Part shown: positions 49,801 to 53,827 of the stretch, one piece after another
Numbering within the stretch: position 1 is the first letter of the stretch
Layout of the letters: every line of letters starts with the position of its first letter
NCBI RefSeq assembly: GCF_052161655.1
Contig: NZ_CP197418.1
Location: 3,534,001-3,598,000 of the forward strand
DNA: 64,000 bases
From: Novipirellula sp052161655
GTDB lineage: Bacteria > Planctomycetota > Planctomycetia > Pirellulales > Pirellulaceae
Reading direction: 5' to 3'
Notes under the pieces: model-generated
What the model was told of the DNA's origin: nothing
Databases searched by the model: none
What the model saw: only the letters and a program-made list of their open reading frames with translations
Program-made: the position numbers and the translations under genes

Positions 49801-52800
49801 GGTCCCATTGTCATAGGTGACCGAGACGTGAGCCCACTGGTTCAGTTGTAAAACATGACCTGTGTCATGCCAGCTCCAACTGGGGTCGGTGTTGGCGAAG
49901 GCCCACATCAGGCTGCCGGTCGATGAGATCCCGATTTCATATTCACCTTCCTTGTTCAGCAGGATGCTTGATGCAGCAGGATAGGCCGTCGGACGAGCCC
50001 ACACTTCCATCGTCATCGTGTTGCTAAATTCAAGATCCGTGTCACTTCCCAAGTTGACATAATCATCGATCCCATCGAATGAAATCCCGTGATGGTCGTC
50101 CACCGCAATGGGTGCATCGGGGACTGCGGTAACGACAAGCGATGCCGTGTCCGTTGCGGTCGAGAATGCGGTCGGGGCGGAAAGATTTTCGGCCAAGAAG
50201 TTGTCGATGCCCCACGTGGGGCGAAGATGGCCACCGCCCGAGACTCCGTTGAAATCACCGAAATACATTCCCCATGTGCCGCTGGCGGTCAGCGTGTTGT
50301 CCGCCGAACTGAGGACTTCCACGCCGTTGCGGTAGATCTTCTTGGCGCCGTCGGTGATTTCTAACTTGAAGGTATCGGAAGCGGAGATCGTCAGATCGAT
50401 GCTTGCCAAAACCGTCCGAACGCCTCCCACAAGCTTCGAAAGTTGAAGGCTGTCTTCGGCATGAGTATTGGGCAGGATCTGCAAGTAGTAGAAATTGTCA
50501 TTGTCCACCAGTCGCCCGAATACGCCGACGGGCTTGGTGCCATTGGAGGTGTCAATGGCCGACAGCGTGAAACTAATCGCCTGATCGGCTCCGGTGGGAG
50601 CGGGACCGAGTGTGTAAGCCTGCCCCACGTCGTTTTGATCGGACCCGCCGTGAACAGTGTCTGACGATGCGTCGATGGTTGCATCGGTCGTGGCACTGCT
50701 TGTGTCATAAATTTCGGTCCACCCCGTCCCGCTGTCTGGCGTATGGGCGGTGATAGCAATATTGGAAGCTGCGGTGAATGTGTCATTTGCCGCCGATCCG
50801 CCGCTCGTCGTATCCGCGAGCGATCCGTTGCTACCACTGGTTTGATCCCAAGCTCGGAACGTGATGGCATCGGCGATGGTGCCGTTGTAATTCGCATTGG
50901 GTTGGAAATAGAGCCGCGTGTTGGCGTCGGCCTCTAATAGCAGGGCGCTTGTGTCCGAGCGAGTTCCGACAGCAATCCAACTGGAACCATTGTCGGTTGT
51001 GTAGTACCAAGTCCCGTTGGCGGAATTGGTTCCCGTGACGGCAATACCGAGCTCTGCGTCGGAGTCGGGGTCGGTGACGTTGTCAACCTGACCGCTCGGG
51101 GAGGCAAAGTCGACCAAATCGGATATCAAGGTTCCGACCGCTCCCGACGGAACCCCCGCGTCTTCGGTGATCGGATCAAACGCGGGGCTCTGCGAGGCAT
51201 CAAGCGTGGGCGCGGTATTGACGGCTTCATGAATGGAGATCCCGCCGGCTGCCCAGTTGTCGCTTCCGGACCAAGCCCAGTCCATGACTACCGAGGTCGC
51301 ACCCGCTTCGGTGCTCCCGCCGCCGTTGATGTCACCGCCCCCGAGAAGGTCCCAGTGTTCGGTTTGACCCGCGCCGGGAACCAAGTTGTAGTCCACCGCG
51401 TCATCCACCGCGATCGCTGCAAACACTAGGTCACCAGGAGCTGATGACACCGTGACCGAGCCAGTGCCGCCGGACGCCCCCGCCCCCGAAGCAAACGCGC
51501 CCAGCGGTGTCGATTGATCGACCCCTGTAAACGTCATTACGCCGGCCGTATTGCCATCTGTCGTGCCGTTGAGGGTGATGTTGACGCTATGGGTTCCCAG
51601 GCTGGGATTCACCATCGACCAGATATAGACGACCGCATCGCCATTGGATTGTGTGCCTTCGAGCGTGAGATTACTGCCGTTGTAGGTGACCGAGGTGACT
51701 GCGTTGCCAACCCCCTTATTCAAAGAGACGCCGACAAGCATCAAGCGATCGGTGCCCGACGTCGTGTGTGAGATGGAAAAGTTCCCGCCGGTGCTCGTGC
51801 CTGTTGAAGTCGCGTCGATCGCAACGCTCATCAGCCCGACCCACTGCTCCTGTAAGTCGGAACTGGCGAAAACAAGTGTTTCAATCTGACCGGCTTCGTA
51901 TTCCAACTGCCAATCACCACCAAAAGACGCATAACCGGTGAGGTTCGTACTGGCAGCAATATCGGTTCCGGTTAAAACGCTCAGCTGGTCAACCAGCTGA
52001 ATCCCCCCAGGACTCGCGGCCAAGTCGCAGCCGTAGAGCAACAGGTCGCCATCTTCCGAAAAAGCGCTCGCCCAATCGCTCAGCTGGTCCTCATAGTCGG
52101 CGAGATTGTCGGTGGTGAGCCAGGTGTCGCCGAGCCTGACCGCTCCATCGGCTCCGTGAGAAACAATGTGGACGGCGTCCACGTTGGATTGGCCTCTCAA
52201 CGTTTCGCTGATCTGCTCGATGCCATCGCGAGACTGATCCAATAAGACGACATCGAAATACCGAGTCCCATCTTGATTGGCGAGCAAGTCGTCAACGAGT
52301 TGTTGGTAGCCTTGAGTCGCCGTGTCGACGAATACGATTTCGTGCCGGAGCGGGTTAGCCCCTGTTTCACTGGCCAGATTGGAACCGATACCTGTTGGTG
52401 AATCGAGCACGTGATGCCAGTCGGCGTACACGTCAGAAGAGAAGGCGATTTGCGTTTCGATGTTTCCGATCGAGTACTCTAAATCCCAATCGCCGCCTAG
52501 CAACGAGCTTCCGGTAGTATCCACACTCGCCGCGACGTCGCAATCACATAACGCGGCGAGTGAGTCGATCAGTGTGCGGCCATCCGCCGTACTCGCCAGA
52601 TTGCTGCCGTAAATCAACAGGTCGGCGCCAGAGTCAAGCGAATTGCCCCATGTCGCGATGTCGCCCGCGTACTTCGGTGCCGCATCGAGATCCAATCGCG
52701 TGTTGCCAAGCTGGATGCCCTCGCCGTCACTGTGACTGAGTAAATGAATCGCATCAACGCTGGTCAAATTGCGAAGCGTCTCGGTGATTTGCAGAATTCC

Positions 52801-53178
52801 GTCTTGGTCGGCCTGCAAACGGACGATCAGCCACTGGGTTTGATCTGCTGATCCGTCGCGGAGATTCGCGAGTAACGTCTCTGCATCTTCCACACCCGAA
52901 TCGACAAAGATGACTTCGATCGGTAGTGCGGGATCCAAAACCACCGCTTCGGCCACATCCACGGTGGCGATGTCGATCACATCGTGGTCGGTGGGCAGCG
53001 GCTGTGTAGCTGGTGTGGTGACATCGCCGGTCGCTTCCCCGTCAGCCTCGGACATCTGACTCAAAAGCGCCGCCTCGAGATCGAGATCAATGTCCATCGA
53101 CCCATCGAGACCATCGACGCCCTCGCCACTAAGCAAGATGCGTTCTTCGAGAGGGTAAAAGTCGAATTCGCGAGGCAT
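34894..53178 (-). CDS. Giant surface protein 2: LEPR-xLL-like motif, two DUF4347, LamG and VCBS repeats (6094 aa)
   Basis: I chose ATG 53178 although the frame is open to 53280, because it aligns exactly with the start of giant protein 1 (MPREFDFYPLEERILLSGEG) and has the same upstream GGATTG. Order (residues approximate): first DUF4347 86-258 with His149 but Ser192 instead of Cys; second DUF4347 285-445 with His341 and Cys384; an uncharacterised beta-rich region 447-660; cadherin/Ig-like modules with a nested insert; LamG 1030-1235; a VCBS-like unit; LamG 1360-1570; PKD-like; an 816-bp higher-order repeat region; further Ig-like modules with a second insert; fifteen 131-residue repeats 3465-5430; cadherin-like modules; an acidic linker; the conserved C-terminal helix. 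It is probably secreted or surface-anchored, by inference. Its ends match giant protein 1 but its middle differs. Confidence 0.85.
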   Translation of the reverse strand: MPREFDFYPLEERILLSGEGVDGLDGSMDIDLDLEAALLSQMSEADGEATGDVTTPATQPLPTDHDVIDIATVDVAEAVVLDPALPIEVIFVDSGVEDAETLLANLRDGSADQTQWLIVRLQADQDGILQITETLRNLTSVDAIHLLSHSDGEGIQLGNTRLDLDAAPKYAGDIATWGNSLDSGADLLIYGSNLASTADGRTLIDSLAALCDCDVAASVDTTGSSLLGGDWDLEYSIGNIETQIAFSSDVYADWHHVLDSPTGIGSNLASETGANPLRHEIVFVDTATQGYQQLVDDLLANQDGTRYFDVVLLDQSRDGIEQISETLRGQSNVDAVHIVSHGADGAVRLGDTWLTTDNLADYEDQLSDWASAFSEDGDLLLYGCDLAASPGGIQLVDQLSVLTGTDIAASTNLTGYASFGGDWQLEYEAGQIETLVFASSDLQEQWVGLMSVAIDATSTGTSTGGNFSISHTTSGTDRLMLVGVSLNKGVGNAVTSVTYNGSNLTLEGTQSNGDAVVYIWSMVNPSLGTHSVNITLNGTTDGNTAGVMTFTGVDQSTPLGAFASGAGASGGTGSVTVSSAPGDLVFAAIAVDDAVDYNLVPGAGQTEHWDLLGGGDINGGGSTEAGATSVVMDWAWSGSDNWAAGGISIHEAVNTAPTLDASQSPAFDPITEDAGVPSGAVGTLISDLVDFASPSGQVDNVTDPDSDAELGIAVTGTNSANGTWYYTTDNGSSWIAVGTRSDTSALLLEADANTRLYFQPNANYNGTIADAITFRAWDQTSGSNGSLADTTSGGSAANDTFTAASNIAITAHTPDSGTGWTEIYDTSSATTDATIDASSDTVHGGSDQNDVGQAYTLGPAPTGADQAISFTLSAIDTSNGTKPVGVFGRLVDNDNFYYLQILPNTHAEDSLQLSKLVGGVRTVLASIDLTISASDTFKLEITDGAKKIYRNGVEVLSSADNTLTASGTWGMYFGDFNGVSGGGHLRPTWGIDNFLAENLSAPTAFSTATDTASLVVTAVPDAPIAVDDHHGISFDGIDDYVNLGSDTDLEFSNTMTMEVWARPTAYPAASSILLNKEGEYEIGISSTGSLMWAFANTDPSWSWHDTGHVLQLNQWAHVSVTYDNGTINTYVNGNNIETYYGSGAIGDAHSDKDDLRVGGRENNPAGNYFTGEIDDVRVWSTVRTQTEIQNNLDTTLTGTETGLAGYWNFNEGSGVDAYDLTGNSAKGTLTGGPTWTGFSTDQNTAINIAASSGVLRNDVDGDGDTLTVSQVQGSAANVGSPIVIGSGAVVTVNADGSFDYDPNGAFDYLAAGETGTDTFSYTVSDGNGGTDTATVTVTITGSDDAPTIVAVSDLDDAGNELIDFEGGDDTITLSGLPVNTAAGTDVTVEFWMNWDGVDNVMPFGFGNYDLWLNGGYFGFNTASADLYGMSSAGLATGWHHVSAVFRNGDVTGSRLIIDGVEQTLSQLLGTPSNGNAVATSTALISGWGDNVAYKFDGQIDQVRIWNGGRSETSVRADMFNELSGPQTGLVASYSFTGATTGAGGVIDDSGNGHHGTMGGMTAANVITGSGFSNLGDQTVNEDDLVTLEVSAFDPENTALTYTWTQTSGPAVTLSDANAEKPTFTALEQVSDYQVVFTVDASDGTNTTTETVTITVNAVNDDPTNPGGLPTDIAVTEDVSSNVDLSQMNLSDVDHNGGNLTVTLTTSTGGNLTAATSGGVTVLGSGSGTLTLTGTLANLNAYIDTASNIKYLHTTANLNGGNVDTINVNVNDNGNSGSGGGTDINLGTVNVDINAVNDTPTVNGPGSALSATEQVGLAIQGTGFTVTDVDAASGTMTATINVGVGAITVAAGDSGVSISGGNGTGTVTITGTLSQLDNLLTGTSTGTITYLNSSDTPSASTTITVTVNDGGNTGADPGLTADGTSEEDSASQTINITATNDAPTNTVPGTRTVAEETTTAISGVSISDVDAASGNLTTRLQVTAGVLNITLSGSATISAGTNGSADLTIQGTVTDINATLASLSYTGNTNVVGTAADTLTVTTNDGGNTGSGGAQQDVDTVQIDITPVNDTPVVNGPGSALSATEQVGLAIHGTGFTVSDVDAASGTMTATINVGVGAITVAAGDSGVSISGGNGTGTVTITGTLSQIDNLLTGAGTGTITYLNSSDTPSASTTITVTVNDGGNTGTDPGLTADGTSEEDSASQTINITATNDAPTNTVPGTRTVAEETATAISGVSIGDVDAASSNLTTRLQVTAGVLSITLSGSATISAGTNGSGDLTIQGTVTDINATLASLSYTGNANVVGTGADTLSVTTNDGGNTGTGGAQQDVDTVQIDITPVNDTPVVNGPGGALSATEQVGLAIHGIGFTVTDVDAASGTMTATINVGEGAITVAAGDSGVSISGGNGTGTVTITGTLSQLDNLLTGASTGTITYLNSSDTPSASTTITVTVNDGGNTGADPGLTADGTSEEDSASQTINITATNDDPTNPGGLPSDIAVTEDVSGNVDLSQINLNDVDHGGGNLTVTLTTATGGNLSASSGGGVTIGGSGSGILTLTGTLANLNTYLNTASNIQYLHATANFSGDNADSIVVNVNDNGNTGSGGGTDITLGTVNVDITAVNDAPVLDNSGTVILSTITKYQTDNDGQSVASIIASAGGDRVADPDAGDSEGIAITSLSSGNGTWQYSTDGGGSWNAIGTVTNSSALLLRDTDLVRFVPNPANGTTASFTFRAWDQTSGTEGTKVNVSVNGDATAFSTASETASITVVDVNAAPVLDNSKAPALDATNEDAGVPSGTVGTLVSSLVDFSSPAGQVDNVSDTDSGAALGIAITAVDTTNGTWFYSIDNGSNWNALGAVSNSNAQLFSADANTRLYFQPNANYHGTLANAITFRAWDQTSGSNGGFADTSSTSGTYLDTFSAVSYSNNNGSLSWSTDWIENDSGGGGASGGKYFITGGLLNVGESSATKYIYREANLSSATTATFSFDLTTNNLGGGGAIHAQVSSNGGSTWTTLLAITAGTGTGTKSFDISSYTASNTQIRFYDNNGGGKEILVDNVQIAVTTSLSGGTTAFSSSTDTASLTINPVADTPSVTGATTNEDTQSSSGLVITRNAADGAEVTYYKITGITSGTLYKNDGVTQITNGSFITVAEGTAGLKFTPDADFNGTGNFTIQSSTSNNDTGLGGSTTVANVTVDPVNDAPVITGGPDSLGLTETDAGLTGSGSFTVSDVDTTDNVTAAVDSVTVGGTGSGSVPVGLDNSTLKSFLSVTPTAILDGTENSATLAWNFNSGSEAFNFLATGETLILTYTVSATDDDGTPLSDTETVTVTITGTNDAPVITGGPDTLGLTETNAGLTGSGALTVTDQDTSDLVTAAVESVGISGTGSGSVPGSLTNTTLKGFLSVTPTAILDGNETTNTLTWNFNSGSEAFDFLASGETLVLTYTVSATDDDGTPLSDTETITVTITGTNDQPTITVVDVAGAVIEDASTPNLTDSGSVTFAEADATDLINSSVALSGTTTTGPTIPAGLATALASSVSISQTGTNDGSIAWDFSVDNSLVQYLADGETITATYTITVTDDSGTGNNTTTQDVIVTITGRNDQPTITVVDVTGVVTEDATTPNLTDSGSVTFAEVDDTDLLNSSVALSGMTTTGPAIPSGLATALASSVSITQTGTNDGSIAWDFSVDNSLVQYLADGETITATYTITVTDDSGTGNNTTTQDVTVTITGTNDQPTITVVDVTGGVTEDATTPNLTDSGSVTFAEVDESDLINSSVALSGTTTTGPTIPAVLATALASSVSLTQTGTNDGSIAWDFSVDNSLVQYLADGETITATYTITVTDDSGTGNNTTTQDVTVTITGTNDQPTITVVDVTGAVTEDATTPNLTDSGSVTFAEVDDTDLLNSSVALSGTTTTGPTIPSGLATALASSVSITQTGTNDGSIAWDFSVDNSLVQYLADGETITATYTITVTDDSGAGNNATTQDVVVTITGTNDQPTITVVDVTGAVTEDATTPNLTDSGSVTFAEVDESDLLNSTVALSGTSSTGPTIPSGLATALASSVSLTQTGTNDGSITWDFSVDNSLVQYLADGETITATYTITVTDDSGTGNNTTTQDVTVTITGTNDQPTITVVDVTGAVTEDATTPNLTDSGSVTFAEVDDTDLLNSSVALSGTTTTGPAIPSGLATALASSVSITQTGTNDGSIAWDFSVDNSLVQYLADGETITATYTITVSDDSGTGNNTTTQDVTVTITGSNDQPTITVVDVTGAVTEDATTPNLTDSGSVTFAEVDDTDLLNSSVALSGTTTTGPAIPSGLATALASSVNLTQTGTNDGSIAWDFSVDNSLVQYLADGETITATYTITVTDDSGTGNNTTTQDVTVTITGTNDQPTITVVDVTGDVTEDATTPNLTDSGSVTFAEVDETDLLNSSVALSGTTTTGPTIPSGLATALASSVSITQTGTNDGSIAWDFSVDNSLVQYLADGETITATYTITVSDDSGTGNNSTTQDVTVTITGTNDQPTITVVDATGAVTEDATTPNLTDSGSVTFAEVDDTDLLNSSVALSGTTTTGPTIPTGLATALASSVSITQTGTNDGSIAWDFSVDNSLVQYLADGETITATYTITVTDDSGTGNNTTTQDVVVTITGTNDQPTITVVDVTGAVTEDATTPNLTDSGSVTFAEVDDTDLLNSSVALSGTTTTGPAIPSGLATALASSVSLTQTGTNDGSIAWDFSVDNSLVQYLADGETITATYTITVTDDSGTGNNTTTQDVTVTITGTNDQPTITVVDVTGAVTEDATTPNLTDSGSVTFAEVDDTDLLNSSVALSGTTTTGPAIPSGLATALASSVSLTQTGTNDGSIAWDFSVDNSLVQYLADGETITATYTITVTDDSGTGNNTTTQDVTVTITGTNDQPTITVVDVTGAVTEDASTPNLTDSGSVTFAEVDDTDLLNSSVALSGTTTTGPAIPSGLATALASSVSITQTGTNDGSIAWDFSVDNSLVQYLADGETITATYTITVTDDSGTGNNTTTQDVTVTITGTNDQPTITVVDVTGAVTEDATTPNLTDSGSVTFAEVDDTDLLNSSVALSGTTTTGPAIPSGLATALASSVSITQTGTNDGSIAWDFSVDNSLVQYLADGETITATYTITVSDDSGTGNNTTTQDVTVTITGTNDQPTITVVDVTGAVTEDATTPNLTDSGSVTFAEVDDTDLLNSSVALSGTTTTGPAIPSGLATALASSVSITQTGTNDGSIAWDFSVDNSLVQYLADGETITATYTITVTDDSGTGNNTTTQDVTVTITGTNDQPTITVVDVTGDVTEDATTPNLTDSGSVTFAEVEDTDTINSSVALSGTTTTGPAIPPGLATALASSVSITQTGSNDGSIAWDFSLDNSLVQYLADGETITATYTITVTDDSGTGNNTTTQDVTVTITGTNDAPVAGVDTATATEAGGISNSTSGVDPTGNVLANDTDVDTIDSKSVSGVVAGNAANAAGSVGASVAGLYGSVTIQSDGNYVYNVDNGNSSVEALRTSADTLEDVFTYTMVDSEGASSTQQITITIQGVNDAPNDLTATGMTIDENLANGQVVGTVSPSDVDSGDTASYRLTDDASGRFDIDSSGNIVVLDSSRLDYETDTQHDITVEVTDTAGGTYLETFTITINDVDEYDVVALGDSDAAANQVDENASGGVYVGITVWAVDADASNSTITHILVDDAGGRFEIDANTGQIVTASTAPLNYEVDTSHDVTVRSVSADGSEVFQTYTIDILDINEASVAVDDSYSTISGQSISLTTPDPIANDTDPDGDSLNLVLVTGPSNGTLSIDVNGVITYTPAAGFFGVDSFTYRSDDGSMLSDNVATVSINVQAGAGSGGGSGSGGSGDSGSGDSGSGDDNGDTSGGGDTSGGDSGDGDSSDGDAGSTTGAVPLVPANVTTPNQNDDASNEKGQSKQTTASVSRDSTIQMTDGNQEDSDHGVDSRGFSWGGASNMHMKRGSSQMSQMLDQLLIVDLVQAIQWTQWNNADGGPSDDSSFFGVGEIGGLGVGAGLASVGYVLWALRGGVLLTTIFGSMPAWRMIDPSALLTVYRDAKGVRKSKADVTTFLD
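34897..35226 (-). other. Conserved 110-residue C-terminal domain of giant protein 2
   Basis: Begins GSSQMSQMLDQLLIVDLVQA and ends VYRDAKGVRKSKADVTTFLD. From FFGVGEIGG to VYRDA it matches the other two giant proteins, whereas the preceding linker and the short loop (NNADGGPSDDSS) differ. Strong conservation beside variable flanks points to a specific function for this tail. Confidence 0.7.
36892..42786 (-). repeat. Fifteen 393-bp tandem repeats in giant gene 2
   Basis: Each 131-residue unit runs from DQPTITVVDVTGAVTEDATT to NTTTQDVTVTITGTN. Internal landmarks are NLTDSGSVTFAEVDDTDLLN, GLATALASSVSITQTGTNDG and DNSLVQYLADGETITATYTI. Unit boundaries step by exactly 393 bp throughout. The first (VVDVAGAVIEDAST, DATDLIN) and last (VEDTDTINSS) units are the most diverged, while the inner ones differ mainly by synonymous changes. 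They are VCBS-like beta-sandwich domains. Confidence 0.85.
43985..44455 (-). other. Nested beta-sandwich-like insert 2 in giant gene 2
   Basis: About 155 residues, including YFITGGLLNVGESSATKYIY, ATFSFDLTTNNLGGGG, TQIRFYDNNGGGKEILVDNV. They are placed inside an Ig-like module between its FRAWDQTSGSNGGFADTSS strand and its TTAFSSSTDTASLTI strand. The pattern resembles carbohydrate-binding jelly-roll domains. The family is not certain. Confidence 0.5.
45720..48200 (-). repeat. 816-bp higher-order repeat region in giant gene 2
   Basis: Three copies of a module (NVGVGAITVAAGDSGVSISG, GTVTITGTLSQLDNLLTG) alternate with two copies of another (TVPGTRTVAEETTTAISGVS, TIQGTVTDINATLASLSYTG). Equivalent points fall at 45884, 46700 and 47516, an exact 816-bp (272-residue) period. 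The region is flanked by two copies of a third module (DIAVTEDVSGNVDLSQINLN) that also occurs once in giant gene 1 at about 27240-27690. Confidence 0.75.
48490..49105 (-). other. LamG/concanavalin A-like domain 2 of giant protein 2
   Basis: Landmarks are TVEFWMNWDGVDNVMPFGFG, GWHHVSAVFRNGDVTGSRLI, FDGQIDQVRIWNGGRSETSV and a final SGNGHHGTM. This is the classic LamG order of strand, WHH strand and DQVRIWN strand. It is a likely ligand-binding module, with no specificity visible. Confidence 0.65.
49480..50095 (-). other. LamG/concanavalin A-like domain 1 of giant protein 2
   Basis: Landmarks are SFDGIDDYVNLGSDTDLEFS, TMEVWARPTAYPAASS, QWAHVSVTYDNGTINTYVNG, FTGEIDDVRVWSTVRTQTEI and GLAGYWNFNEGSGVDAYDLT. 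These match bacterial LamG-like jelly-roll domains well. Confidence 0.7.
50175..50790 (-). other. Nested beta-sandwich-like insert 1 in giant gene 2
   Basis: About 205 residues with DNFYYLQILPNTHAEDSLQL, SKLVGGVRTVLASIDLT, KKIYRNGVEVLSSADN and TWGIDNFLAENLS. They interrupt an Ig-like module between FRAWDQTSGSNGSLADTTSG and PTAFSTATDTASLVV. The pattern resembles a jelly-roll carbohydrate-binding or LamG-like fold. The family is not certain. Confidence 0.5.
51890..52350 (-). other. Second, intact DUF4347 domain of giant protein 2
   Basis: HEIVFVDTATQGYQQLVDDL opens the domain. VHIVSHGADGAVRLG holds His341 (codon 52156-52158) and DLLLYGCDLAASPGGIQLVD holds Cys384 (codon 52027-52029), again 43 residues apart. 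It ends with FGGDWQLEYEAGQIET. It lies directly after the degenerate first copy. Confidence 0.7.
52470..52920 (-). other. First DUF4347 domain of giant protein 2, missing the Cys
   Basis: Aligns residue for residue with DUF4347 of giant protein 1. His149 is kept (52732-52734), but the following Gly is Ser (LLSHSDGEG), and YGCDLA has become YGSNLA, with Ser192 encoded by AGC at 52603-52605. If the His/Cys pair is catalytic, this copy should be inactive as a cysteine peptidase. Confidence 0.7.
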
Positions 53179-53286
53179 CGGTTTCAATCCATGGCATTTC
53201 TTCGTCGGACAAGCTGACGCAGCGCCTCGTCGTAACTCCTTCGCGTGGTGCGAAACGAATCTCCCATTTTGGTGGGGCATGCAGAG

Positions 53287-53409
53287 GTCTAGTATCTATA
53301 TTCGCCCTCATGAGCCTCGACTTCTACAATCAGATAAAGAAACCGGATTGAGGCGACGCTGCGGATTATTCCGACGATCTGGATGGGATAAGATTTTCGC
53401 GACGACCGT
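53287..53409 (-). promoter_or_regulatory. Conserved 123-bp upstream block of giant gene 2 (probable promoter/leader)
   Basis: Same length as 34722-34844 and clearly similar (GTCTAGTATCTA, CTCGACTTCTACAATCAGA, GGATGGGATAAGATTTTCGC). Non-coding conservation next to the two gene starts suggests shared control of the paralogues. Leader lengths to the ATG differ by 6 bp. Confidence 0.55.
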
Positions 53410-53546
53410 TGTGATCGGTGTAACTGAAGGAAGCCGGGTCGCGCAGATTGTTCTCAACGCTGTTGTAAGCAGCTGGGTGGGGGGCAGCGAATCGGCCGTT
53501 TTGGCACTAGCGGGCCGTTGATTTAATCGAAATACGAATCGCATTG

Positions 53547-53612
53547 GTGAGCCGTGGGCCGTAAGGCACCGGGTAATGCGTGGAACCCGGCCGCTCACGC
53601 GTCACGGCTCAC
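53547..53612. repeat. REP-like palindromic element
   Basis: The outer arms GTGAGCCGTG (53547-53556) and CACGGCTCAC (53603-53612) are exact reverse complements. The inner arms CCGGGT (53569-53574) and ACCCGG (53585-53590) form a second stem. Such GAGCCGTGGGCCGTAAGGC palindromes are repetitive intergenic elements in Pirellulaceae, as far as I recall. Confidence 0.6.
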
Positions 53613-53746
53613 TAAATCAACAAGCGTGGATGGTTGCCGGCCAATACGAATCACCACCTTCTGGCGAAGGTAGCTACGAGAAAATGCTTCACAGCGTTGG
53701 CCCAAACGGCTAACGGGAATTCACCCAATGATTCCTGTCTATCTGC

Positions 53747-53796
53747 TTAGCTACCGTCGCGTACGCGGTGGACCACGTTCTGGCGAACGTCGCTAC
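53747..53796. repeat. Degenerate copy of the 'TAGCTACCGTCGC' hairpin repeat
   Basis: TTAGCTACCGTCGCGTACGC, then GGTGGACCACG, then TTCTGGCGAACGTCGCTAC. This corresponds to the hairpin at 2180-2232 with several changes. A half copy (CACCTTCTGGCGAAGGTAGC) lies at 53657-53676. Confidence 0.5.
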
Positions 53797-53827
53797 TTTT
53801 TTGACCTACGTCATTTCTCGAAATGAC

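Larger units (their letters stand above)
53179..53827. other. Gap between giant genes 3 and 2
   Basis: This 649-bp gap contains, from right to left on the plus strand, degenerate REP-like pieces (53659-53678, 53747-53796), a REP-like palindrome (53547-53612), the conserved upstream block of gene 2 (53287-53409) and its leader of about 108 bp. Open frames here show no coding character. Confidence 0.55.

Noticed and set aside
35284..52000. Plus-strand open frames of about 99 residues recurring every 393 bp in gene 2
   Set aside because: They are antisense shadows of the 393-bp repeat units. Their periodicity comes from the sense array, and no ribosome-binding sites precede them.
53179..53280. 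N-terminal extension of giant protein 2 from 53280
   Set aside because: The extra 34 residues lack any similarity to giant protein 1, and the region aligns as non-coding leader with the sequence upstream of gene 1.
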